From assembly GCA_035656335.1 (NCBI GenBank), contig DASRSS010000217.1, positions 1 to 7,975 of the forward strand: DNA of 7,975 nt. The letters are read 5' to 3'. A model generated the notes under the pieces. It made no database searches. It was not told the origin of the DNA and worked only from the letters and a program-made list of their open reading frames with translations. This document shows positions 1 through 5,644 of the stretch, piece after piece (position 1 is the stretch's first letter; every line of letters begins with the position of its first letter). The position numbers and the translations under genes are program-made. Source of the stretch: DASRSS01 sp035656335. GTDB lineage: Bacteria; Actinomycetota; Actinomycetes; Mycobacteriales; Jatrophihabitantaceae.

Positions 1-7
1 GCGCCGG

Positions 8-158
8 ACCGGGCTGGAAGCCGAGCCTCCGAGCGCAACCGCGGGAGGCCCAGGCAACCCACAGAACGACGCGCCCAGCACTGCCCGAGAAACCCACCCA
101 AGCCGAGGCGTCCGAGCCCAAGGCGACCACACGAACCACACCGGGCTGGAAGCCGAGC
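8..158. repeat. 19-nt direct repeat pair (8-26 and 140-158)
   Basis: The 19-nt string ACCGGGCTGGAAGCCGAGC occurs exactly at 8-26 and again at 140-158, with starts 132 nt apart. Both copies lie in the T-poor, apparently non-coding left end. An exact 19-nt match within 150 nt is unlikely by chance and suggests a partial duplication or a dispersed intergenic repeat. Confidence 0.8.
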
Positions 159-318
159 ACCCGGAGCACTCCGATCCCGCCGACCGACCTCGTCGAGTGG
201 CCACCTACACGCCCGGTGGCCACCTACGCACCCAGTGGCCACCTATAACCGGCCACTCGACGCGAAAGTGGCCACTCGCGGGGGAACCCCGGCGGGCCCA
301 GCCGCGGGAGGCCCAGGC
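39..318. repeat. 17-nt direct repeat pair (39-55 and 302-318)
   Basis: The 17-nt string CCGCGGGAGGCCCAGGC occurs exactly at 39-55 and at 302-318. The second copy lies just downstream of the ahpE stop codon. The two copies bracket most of the repeat-rich region, including the GTGGCCAC cluster. They may be ends of a small duplicated or inserted segment, but no target-site duplication or transposase is visible. Confidence 0.75.
191..280. repeat. Cluster of GTGGCCAC palindromic repeats
   Basis: The 8-bp palindrome GTGGCCAC occurs four times, at 197, 216, 235 and 268. The first three are part of a longer unit, GTGGCCACCTA(C/T), repeated exactly every 19 nt. In addition CGTCGAGTGGCC (191-202) and GGCCACTCGACG (251-262) form a perfect 12-bp inverted repeat that brackets the three tandem units. 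The array is non-coding and lies downstream of the ahpE operon. It could be a degenerate tandem repeat, a binding array for a protein recognising the palindrome, or a structured repeat element. It is not a CRISPR array, because the spacers are only 7-8 nt. Confidence 0.8.
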
Positions 319-343
319 GACGCAAAGCACACGCACTCGCGGC

Positions 344-799
344 TTAGAGCGCGGCGATCGCGTCCCGCCAGGCCTGCGCGTCGCGGCCCTCGCCCGGTGA
401 GTTCAGCTCCGCGAAGCGGACGATGCCGTCCTTGTCGACCAGGAACGTCCCGCGGTTGGCGAAACCGACCTCGTCGTTGAACGCGCCGTACGACTGCGCC
501 ACCGCGCCGTGCGGCCAGAAGTCGGACAGCAGCGGGAAGTCGTAACCCTCCCGCTCGCTGAAAATCTTGTGCGCATAAGGGGAATCGACGCTGATCGTCA
601 GCACCTGCACGTCGTCGTTCTGGAACGTCGAAAGGTCGTCGCGCACCGCACACAGCTCTCCGGTGCAGATGCCGGTGAACGCCAGCGGATAGAAGACGAT
701 CAGCACCGCCTGCTTGCCGCGAAAGGCCGACAGCGTGACCTCTTCGTTGTTCTGGTCGCGCAGCGTGAAGTCCGGCGCGACGTCTCCGACGCCGATCAC
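344..799 (-). CDS. ahpE: Thiol peroxidase, AhpE-type peroxiredoxin
   Basis: This is a cytoplasmic thiol-dependent peroxidase of 151 aa that reduces hydroperoxides or peroxynitrite. Its length matches mycobacterial AhpE. The thioredoxin-fold start GDVAPDFTL is followed by the peroxiredoxin active site P38-xxx-T42-xx-C45, where C45 is the peroxidatic cysteine. FPLLSDFWPHG (about 88-98) and NRGTF, with the conserved Arg at 116, are typical of the AhpE group. A second cysteine at 50 (CTGELC) is absent, as I recall it, from M. tuberculosis AhpE and sits where E. coli Bcp has a resolving cysteine, so the enzyme may work as an atypical 2-Cys peroxiredoxin. The start is GTG at 799. It overlaps the TGA of the DUF3052 gene by 4 nt (GTGA) and has only a weak ribosome site, so translation is probably coupled. 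The mycobacterial locus has the same association. Confidence 0.93.
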   Translation of the reverse strand: MIGVGDVAPDFTLRDQNNEEVTLSAFRGKQAVLIVFYPLAFTGICTGELCAVRDDLSTFQNDDVQVLTISVDSPYAHKIFSEREGYDFPLLSDFWPHGAVAQSYGAFNDEVGFANRGTFLVDKDGIVRFAELNSPGEGRDAQAWRDAIAAL

Positions 800-1239
800 T
801 TCTTGCCGCCGGACTTGCGCCCCACCAGCCGAGCAGCGGACCAGTCCGTGCCGACCGTGGTGATCGACGTCTGACTCAGCCCGGCGATGGACGCGGCCTC
901 GGCGATGTCGGACGGCTCGACGTAGTCGTCGCGTCCGCGCTTGGGGGTCAGCAGCCAGATGAATCCGGTGTCCGCGAGCGGCGCGATCGCGTCCACCAGC
1001 ACGTCCGCCAGGTCACCGTCTCCGTCGCGGTACCAGAGCAGCACGACGTCCACGACCTCGTCGGAGTCCTCGTCGACGAGCTCCTCGCCGGTCGCGTCCT
1101 CGATCAGTTCGCGCAGCTGTTCGTCGACGTCGTCGTCATAGCCGATCTCCATGACGACCATCTGGGGCACGATGCCCATCCGTTCGGCGATGCCGGGGCC
1201 GTTGCCAGCACCTGCCCCCCCGGCGGGGTTCGAGCTCAC
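796..1239 (-). CDS. DUF3052 domain protein
   Basis: This 147-aa acidic protein belongs to the actinobacterial DUF3052 family (Rv2239c-like), whose biochemical role is unknown. A flexible Gly/Ala-rich N-terminus (1-16) leads into the family core GIAERMGI and VVMEIGYDDDVDEQLR (about 28-43). A very acidic stretch (about 47-64) and the hydrophobic strands VVLLWYRDGDGD and FIWLLTPKRGR follow. The end is TDWSAARLVGRK plus a basic tail. No signal peptide or membrane segment is seen. The start is GTG at 1239, supported by GGGAGGT (complement of 1247-1253) seven nt upstream. It is the first gene of a two-gene operon, overlapping ahpE by 4 nt and divergent from aceE by 90 nt. The conserved pairing with ahpE suggests a linked role, but this is only inference. 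Confidence 0.9.
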   Translation of the reverse strand: MSSNPAGGAGAGNGPGIAERMGIVPQMVVMEIGYDDDVDEQLRELIEDATGEELVDEDSDEVVDVVLLWYRDGDGDLADVLVDAIAPLADTGFIWLLTPKRGRDDYVEPSDIAEAASIAGLSQTSITTVGTDWSAARLVGRKSGGKK

Positions 1240-1246
1240 GACGCGG

Positions 1247-1253
1247 ACCTCCC
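1247..1253 (-). promoter_or_regulatory. Ribosome binding site of the DUF3052 gene
   Basis: On the minus strand GGGAGGT lies seven nt before the GTG at 1239. It fixes that codon as the start of the DUF3052–ahpE operon's first gene. Confidence 0.7.
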
Positions 1254-1271
1254 TGGTCGATGCGTCCGCGC

Positions 1272-1283
1272 TACCGCGCGGTA
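1272..1283. promoter_or_regulatory. 12-bp perfect palindrome between divergent genes
   Basis: TACCGCGCGGTA is a perfect palindrome in the 90-nt gap between the divergent DUF3052 gene and aceE. It lies 33 nt from the DUF3052 start and 46 nt from the aceE GTG, a plausible place for an operator acting on either or both promoters. A minus-strand TAAGGT (complement of 1297-1302) fits the actinobacterial -10 pattern TANNNT for the DUF3052 operon, but no good -35 was found. A regulatory role for the palindrome is inference from position and symmetry only. Confidence 0.35.
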
Positions 1284-1329
1284 ACCGATGCTCCTGACCT
1301 TAGTGGCCGCAGTAGAGCACACTGGGAGG

Positions 1330-4083
1330 GTGACACGCGACAGGTTCAGCATCATCACCGACGGTCTGCCCAACCAGCTTCCGGACATCGATCCGGACGA
1401 GACGCGCGAATGGCTTGAGTCCCTCGACTCCGCCATCGACTCGGACGGCCGGCAACGGGCCCGATTCCTGATGCTGAAACTGCTCGAACGCGCGCGCGAG
1501 CGCCAGGTGGGCGTTCCAGCGCTGCGCAGCACCGACTACATCAACACGATCCCGCCGGAGCGCGAGCCGTGGTTCCCCGGCGACGAGCACATCGAGCGCC
1601 GCATCCGCGCGTACATCCGCTGGAACGCGGCGATCATGGTGTCGCGCGCGAACAAGATGGTCGGCGTCGGCGGGCATATCGCCACGTACGCGAGCTCCGC
1701 GTCACTGTACGAGGTCGGCTTCAACCACTTCTTCCGCGGCAAGGACCTCGCCAGCGGCATGGGCGATCAGGTCTACTACCAGGGCCACGCGTCGCCCGGC
1801 ATCTACGCGCGCGCGTTCCTCGAGGGACGGCTCACCGAGCGGCACCTGGACGGTTTCCGCCAGGAGCAGTCGCACGCACCGTTCGGGCTCTCGTCCTATC
1901 CGCATCCGCGGCTGATGCCGGAGTTCTGGGAGTTCCCGACCGTCTCGATGGGGCTCGGCCCGATCAGCGCGATCTACCAGGCCCGCTTCAACCGCTACCT
2001 GCACGCGCGCGGCCTGGCCGACACGTCCAACTCGCACGTGTGGGCGTTCCTCGGCGACGGCGAGATGGACGAGATCGAATCGCTCGGCGCGATCGGCGTC
2101 GCCGCCCGCGAGGAGCTCGACAACCTCACCTTCGTCATCAACTGCAACCTGCAGCGGCTGGACGGACCCGTCCGCGGCAACGGCAAGATCATCCAGGAGC
2201 TGGAGTCGTACTTCCGCGGCGCCGGCTGGAACGTGATCAAGGTGATCTGGGGACGCGACTGGGACCCGCTGCTGGCCAAGGACGGCGACGGCGTCTTGGT
2301 CAACCAAATGAACATGACTCCGGACGGCCAGTTCCAGACGTACTCGGTGGAGTCCGGCGCCTACATCCGCGACCATTTCTTCGGCGGGGACCCGCGGCTG
2401 CGCAAGATGGTCGAGGACCTGTCCGACGACGACCTGCGCAAGCTCTCGCGCGGCGGCCACGACTACCGCAAGGTGTACGCGGCGTTCGAGTCCGCGCGCG
2501 AGCACGTCGGCCAGCCGACTGTCATCCTCGCCAAGACGATCAAGGGCTGGACGCTCGAGTCGTTCGAGGGACGCAACGCGACGCACCAGATGAAGAAGCT
2601 GACCGTCCCGGACCTCAAGGCGTTCCGCGACCGGCTCTACCTGGACATCCCCGACTCCGCGCTCGAGGCGGACCTGCCGCCGTACTACCACCCGGGCGAG
2701 AAGTCGGACGAGATCCAGTACATGAAGGAGCGCCGGGCCGCGCTGGGCGGCGCCTCACCGAAGCGCGTCGTGCGCTCCAAGCCGCTGACCCTGCCGGGTG
2801 AGTCCGCGTACGCCGAGCTGCGGGCCGGCTCGGGCAAGCAACAGATCGCCACGACGATGGCGACCGTCCGGCTGTTCAAGGACCTCATCAAGGACAAGGA
2901 GATCGGGTCGCGCTTCGTACCGATCATCCCGGACGAGGCACGCACGTTCGGCCTGGACGCGATCTTCCCGACGGCCAAGATCTACTCGCCGCACGGGCAG
3001 GAGTACGAAGCGGTCGACCGCGAGCTGCTGCTCTCGTACAAGGAGTCGACGACCGGGCAGATCCTGCACGAAGGCATCTCCGAGGCCGGCTCGCTCGCCT
3101 CGTTCATCGCTGCGTCGACGTCGTACGCGACGCACGGCACGCCGACGATCCCGTTCTACATCTTCTACTCGATGTTCGGCTTCCAGCGCACCGGCGACCA
3201 GTTCTGGCAGCTGGCCGACCAGCTCGGCCGCGGCTTCGTCCTCGGCGCGACGGCCGGACGCACCACGCTGACCGGCGAAGGCCTGCAGCACGCCGACGGT
3301 CACTCGCTGCTGCTGGCGTCCGCGAACCCGGCCTGCGTGGCGTACGACCCCGCGTACGCGTTCGAGATCGCGCACATCGTGCGGTCCGGGCTCGAGCGCA
3401 TGTACGGCATCGGCTCGTACAGCACGCCGTCGGTCAGCGACCACGACGTCTTCTACTACCTGACCGTCTACAACGAGCCGATCAACCAACCCAAGGAGCC
3501 GGAGAACCTGGACGTCCAGGGGCTGCTGCGCGGCATGTACCGCTACGCCCCGGCGCCCCAGCCCAACGGCCGGCCGCAGGCGCAGGTGCTCGCGTCCGGC
3601 GTCGCCATGCCGTGGGCGCTGGAGGCGCAGCAGATCCTCGCCGACGAGTGGGGCGTGGACGCCGACGTGTGGTCGGTGACCAGCTGGAACGAGCTGCGAC
3701 GCGACGCAGTCGAGTGCGACCGTGCCTCGTTCCTCGATCCGGGCAGCGAGCCGCGCACGCCGTACGTGACGTCGGCGCTGGCGGACGCGCCGGGCCCGGT
3801 CGTCGCCGTCTCGGACTTCATGCGCGCCGTACCGGACCAGATCGCGCGCTGGGTTCCGGGCGACTACACCTCGCTCGGCACCGACGGGTTCGGGTTCGCG
3901 GACACCCGGGGCGCCGCCCGCCGCTTCTTCCACGTGGACGCGCAGTCGATCGTGGTGGCCGTGCTGGAGCAGCTTGCCCGCCGCGGCGAGGTGAAGGCCG
4001 AGGCGCCGCGCGAGGCGTTCGACCGGTACCAGCTGCTGGACGTCAACGCGGCCGGCGCCGGCACCATCGGCGGCGACGCCTGA
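1330..4083 (+). CDS. aceE: Pyruvate dehydrogenase E1 component, homodimeric type
   Basis: This thiamine-diphosphate enzyme decarboxylates pyruvate and acetylates the lipoyl domain of E2, feeding acetyl-CoA to the TCA cycle and fatty-acid synthesis. From GTG 1330 it has 917 aa, normal for actinobacterial AceE. The N-terminus SYLPDIDPEE of the family appears here as NQLPDIDPDE. ThDP/Mg binding is the GDG motif at 242-244 with N273 and Q275 (NCNLQRLDGP). Candidate active-site residues, placed against E. coli AceE from memory, are H116 (GGHIATYASS), H153 (QGHASPGIYA), H419 (ATHQMKK), E585 (EGISEAG) and H654 (GEGLQHADGHS). The pyrimidine domain (about 500-720) and C-terminal domain are complete. 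An in-frame ATG at 1288 would add 14 residues that look non-coding. GTG 1330 matches the family start better, although the GGGAGG before it abuts the codon with no spacing. A long hairpin follows the stop. Confidence 0.97.
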   Translation: MTRDRFSIITDGLPNQLPDIDPDETREWLESLDSAIDSDGRQRARFLMLKLLERARERQVGVPALRSTDYINTIPPEREPWFPGDEHIERRIRAYIRWNAAIMVSRANKMVGVGGHIATYASSASLYEVGFNHFFRGKDLASGMGDQVYYQGHASPGIYARAFLEGRLTERHLDGFRQEQSHAPFGLSSYPHPRLMPEFWEFPTVSMGLGPISAIYQARFNRYLHARGLADTSNSHVWAFLGDGEMDEIESLGAIGVAAREELDNLTFVINCNLQRLDGPVRGNGKIIQELESYFRGAGWNVIKVIWGRDWDPLLAKDGDGVLVNQMNMTPDGQFQTYSVESGAYIRDHFFGGDPRLRKMVEDLSDDDLRKLSRGGHDYRKVYAAFESAREHVGQPTVILAKTIKGWTLESFEGRNATHQMKKLTVPDLKAFRDRLYLDIPDSALEADLPPYYHPGEKSDEIQYMKERRAALGGASPKRVVRSKPLTLPGESAYAELRAGSGKQQIATTMATVRLFKDLIKDKEIGSRFVPIIPDEARTFGLDAIFPTAKIYSPHGQEYEAVDRELLLSYKESTTGQILHEGISEAGSLASFIAASTSYATHGTPTIPFYIFYSMFGFQRTGDQFWQLADQLGRGFVLGATAGRTTLTGEGLQHADGHSLLLASANPACVAYDPAYAFEIAHIVRSGLERMYGIGSYSTPSVSDHDVFYYLTVYNEPINQPKEPENLDVQGLLRGMYRYAPAPQPNGRPQAQVLASGVAMPWALEAQQILADEWGVDADVWSVTSWNELRRDAVECDRASFLDPGSEPRTPYVTSALADAPGPVVAVSDFMRAVPDQIARWVPGDYTSLGTDGFGFADTRGAARRFFHVDAQSIVVAVLEQLARRGEVKAEAPREAFDRYQLLDVNAAGAGTIGGDA

Positions 4084-4086
4084 CTC

Positions 4087-4137
4087 TTGGCCCCGTAGCA
4101 GGGAATTCCACCGCGTGTCTCCCTGCCACGGGGCCAA
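4087..4137. terminator. Bidirectional terminator hairpin, aceE / hsp20
   Basis: The arms TTGGCCCCGT (4087-4096) and ACGGGGCCAA (4128-4137) pair perfectly. After one A/C mismatch a further 7 bp follow, GCAGGGA (4098-4104) with TCCCTGC (4120-4126), around a 15-nt loop. This gives 17 pairs filling nearly the whole 62-nt gap between the convergent aceE and hsp20 stop codons. No T-run follows on either strand, as is common for actinobacterial terminators. Its near-symmetry lets it serve both genes. Termination is inferred from structure and position. Confidence 0.85.
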
Positions 4138-4145
4138 TCAGTTGA

Positions 4146-4583
4146 TCAGGTGCCGGCCTCGATGACCGATCGCTCCGGCGTCGCGGCGACCTCGATGCGG
4201 CGCGGCTTGGCCTTCTCGGCGACCGGGATCGTCACGGTCAGCACGCCGTTGGTGTAGGTGGCGGTGATCGCATCGGTGTCCAGGCCGTCACCGAGCGCGA
4301 TCTGGCGCATGTACGTGCCGGTGAACCGTTCGGACGAGAGCCACTGGACGTCCTGCTCGGTGCGGCCGCTGCGCTCGGCCTTGATCGTCAGCGTGCCGTT
4401 CTCCACGTGGACGTCGACGGAACCGGGGTCGACGCCGGGCAGGTCGGCGTGCAGGACGTAGTGGTCACCGGACCGGTACAGATCCATCGGCATGAACCGG
4501 GGCGCGCGGGCGGAGCCGGCGGGAACGCCGAGCAGCTGCTCGGTCATGCGGTCCAGGTCCCGGAACGGGTCGAAGCGGAGCAC
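4146..4583 (-). CDS. hsp20: Hsp20/alpha-crystallin small heat-shock protein
   Basis: This 145-aa ATP-independent chaperone binds unfolding proteins in the cytoplasm and forms large oligomers. A short N-terminal arm (LRFDPFRDLDRMTEQLLG, 2-19) precedes the alpha-crystallin domain (about 30-122). That domain contains the DLPGV motif (47-51), VENGTLTIKAER (60-71) and the signature NGVLTVTIP (112-120). The C-terminal extension carries an I-x-V anchor, IEV at 130-132. The reading frame could open at 4634, but GTG 4583 is chosen because GGAGG lies 8 nt before it and the protein then begins like its relatives. The gene has its own promoter overlapped by a CIRCE operator, so HrcA repression relieved by heat is expected. 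It is convergent with aceE across a shared hairpin. Confidence 0.95.
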   Translation of the reverse strand: MLRFDPFRDLDRMTEQLLGVPAGSARAPRFMPMDLYRSGDHYVLHADLPGVDPGSVDVHVENGTLTIKAERSGRTEQDVQWLSSERFTGTYMRQIALGDGLDTDAITATYTNGVLTVTIPVAEKAKPRRIEVAATPERSVIEAGT

Positions 4584-4591
4584 GGTTCTCA

Positions 4592-4598
4592 CCTCCTC
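4592..4598 (-). promoter_or_regulatory. Ribosome binding site of hsp20
   Basis: On the minus strand GAGGAGG lies 8 nt before GTG 4583. It favours this start over the upstream in-frame starts that would add a Trp/Cys-containing 17-residue extension not seen in Hsp20 proteins. Confidence 0.8.
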
Positions 4599-4606
4599 GA
4601 CACACA

Positions 4607-4629
4607 CCGCCCACCACCCTGGCGGGCGG
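4607..4629 (-). other. Stable stem-loop in the hsp20 mRNA leader
   Basis: In the minus-strand transcript CCGCCCGCC (complement of 4621-4629) pairs with GGTGGGCGG (complement of 4607-4615) around the 5-nt loop AGGGU. That is nine pairs with a single G·U. Alternating G·U pairs from flanking GUGUG tracts could lengthen the stem. It ends about 8 nt before the ribosome site. It could stabilise the mRNA or modulate initiation. A thermosensor role is speculative because the ribosome site itself is not in the stem. Confidence 0.5.
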
Positions 4630-4646
4630 CACACCGTGCACAGTCA

Positions 4647-4676
4647 GTTTTAGCACTCTCCACGCGAGAGTGCCAA
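4647..4676 (-). promoter_or_regulatory. hsp20 promoter
   Basis: On the minus strand TTGGCA (complement of 4671-4676) and TAAAAC (complement of 4647-4652) form a good -35/-10 pair with an 18-nt spacer. Transcription would begin near 4640, giving a leader of about 58 nt before GTG 4583. The CIRCE operator covers the -35 and part of the -10, as expected for a repressor that blocks RNA polymerase. Confidence 0.7.
4650..4676. promoter_or_regulatory. CIRCE operator (HrcA binding site)
   Basis: TTAGCACTC (4650-4658), a 9-nt spacer and GAGTGCCAA (4668-4676) match the CIRCE consensus TTAGCACTC-N9-GAGTGCTAA at 17 of 18 arm positions with the exact spacer length. CIRCE is the operator of the heat-shock repressor HrcA. 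Its position over the hsp20 promoter core and in the gap after the aldo/keto reductase stop (4694) assigns it to hsp20. Confidence 0.93.
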
Positions 4677-4693
4677 CTCCCGGGCCAGCGCGG

Positions 4694-5644
4694 TCAGTAC
4701 CGTTCGCCGACGACCTGGTCCCCCAGTGGATCCAATTCGGCCAGGTCGGCCTCGTCCAGGACGACGTCGAGTGCGGCCACGTTCTGCTCCAACCACTTGA
4801 TCCGCTTCGTGCCGGGGATGGGCACCACCGCGATGCCGAGCCGCTCGGCCTGGCCGTGCACCCAGGCCAGCGCCACCTGGGCCGGCGCGACGCCCTTGCG
4901 CTCGGCGACGCGCGCGACGGCGTCGACGATCGCCTGGTTGGCCTGTGCGGCGTCCGCCGTGAACCGGGGCAGGCTGCGCCGGAAGTCGGCGGCGCCGAAC
5001 GAGCTCTGGTCCAGCGTCCCGGTCAGGAAGCCCCGCCCGAGCGGCGAGTACGGCACGAGCCCGACCCCCAGCTCGCGCAGCGCACCGAGGACGGTCGCCT
5101 CCGGGTCACGCGTCCACAGCGAGTACTCGCTCTGCACCGCGGTGATCGGGTGCACCGCGTACGCCCGGCGCAACAGCGCGTCGTCGACCTCGGACAACCC
5201 GAGGTGGCGCACCTTGCCCTCGGCGACCAGCTCGGCCATCGCGCCGACCGTCTCCTCGATCTCCGCCGTCTGCGGCGGACGGTGCAGGTAATACAGGTCG
5301 ATGTGGTCGACGCCCAGCCGCAGCAACGAGTCCTCCGCCGCCCGCTTGACGTAGGCGTGTTCGCCGCGGATCACCCTGCCGGTGCCGCTGCTGTGGTCGA
5401 TGCCGAACTTCGTCGCCAGCTGCACCTCGTCACGGCGGCCGGCGATCGCCCGGCCGACGAGCACCTCGTTGTGGCCGACGCCGTAGACGTTCGCCGTGTC
5501 GATGAACGTGACGCCGAGGTCGAGCGCGCGGTGGATCGTCGCGATCGACTCGTCCCAGTCCCCCTGCCCGTAGGACTGGCTCATGCCCATGCAGCCCAGG
5601 CCCTGGGCCGAGACGGTCAGGCCGCCGAGATCAACGGTGCGCAT
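4694..5644 (-). CDS. Aldo/keto reductase
   Basis: This 316-aa NADP(H)-dependent oxidoreductase of the AKR superfamily has a TIM-barrel fold. It resembles the AKR13 / YakC / perakine-reductase-like group, starting LGCMGMSQSYG. The catalytic tetrad is visible as D49 and Y54 (DTANVYG), K79 (ATKFG) and H121 (YYLHRP). EYSLWTRDPE and the YSPLGRGFLTG segment follow, then the cofactor-binding loop PIPGTKRIKWLEQN near the C-terminus. The natural substrate cannot be read from sequence and is probably an aldehyde or ketone. ATG 5644 is the start: AAGGAG (complement of 5650-5655) lies 5 nt upstream, inside the last codons of the pirin gene. The start overlaps the pirin stop as TGATG, indicating translational coupling. 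The hsp20 gene that follows has its own promoter. Confidence 0.93.
   Translation of the reverse strand: MRTVDLGGLTVSAQGLGCMGMSQSYGQGDWDESIATIHRALDLGVTFIDTANVYGVGHNEVLVGRAIAGRRDEVQLATKFGIDHSSGTGRVIRGEHAYVKRAAEDSLLRLGVDHIDLYYLHRPPQTAEIEETVGAMAELVAEGKVRHLGLSEVDDALLRRAYAVHPITAVQSEYSLWTRDPEATVLGALRELGVGLVPYSPLGRGFLTGTLDQSSFGAADFRRSLPRFTADAAQANQAIVDAVARVAERKGVAPAQVALAWVHGQAERLGIAVVPIPGTKRIKWLEQNVAALDVVLDEADLAELDPLGDQVVGERY

Larger units (their letters stand above)
1..343. other. Non-coding, repeat-rich region downstream of ahpE
   Basis: No gene is supported here. One plus-strand frame stays open from the left edge, but it has no credible start or codon pattern, and its translation is a run of R, P, A and G with no recognisable domain. 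The plus strand is strikingly poor in T: in positions 1-180 I count about 7 T against about 43 A, so the bias is strand-specific and not just high GC. The region contains a 17-nt direct repeat, a 19-nt direct repeat and a cluster of GTGGCCAC palindromes, listed separately. I found no clear intrinsic terminator for the ahpE operon that ends at 344. Confidence 0.6.

Noticed and set aside
191..280. CRISPR array
   Set aside because: Repeats are only 11-12 nt and spacers 7-8 nt; they are short palindromic tandem repeats, not CRISPR units.
279..292. Hairpin GGGG-AA-CCCC as terminator for ahpE
   Set aside because: The two-base loop is too small for a full stem, and no other supporting structure lies near the ahpE stop.
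1..400. Plus-strand open frame entering from the left edge
   Set aside because: It has no stop only because T is scarce; composition is R/P/A/G low complexity and it runs antisense into ahpE.
1294..1318. CTGACC / TAGAGC as an aceE promoter
   Set aside because: The 13-nt spacer is too short and the -10 candidate lacks the final T of TANNNT.
1702..2691. Long minus-strand open frame (about 329 codons) inside aceE
   Set aside because: It is antisense to a well-conserved enzyme, its translation is an R/V/L/A-rich low-complexity string with no domain, and high GC makes such shadow frames common.
1569..2801. Plus-strand open frame of about 410 codons overlapping aceE in another frame
   Set aside because: The translation is Arg/Pro/Ala-rich, as expected from out-of-frame reading of GC-rich coding DNA.
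2755..4137. Minus-strand open frame of about 460 codons covering the 3' part of aceE
   Set aside because: Same reasoning: it mirrors aceE codons, has no recognisable family and no ribosome site, and would cross the terminator hairpin.
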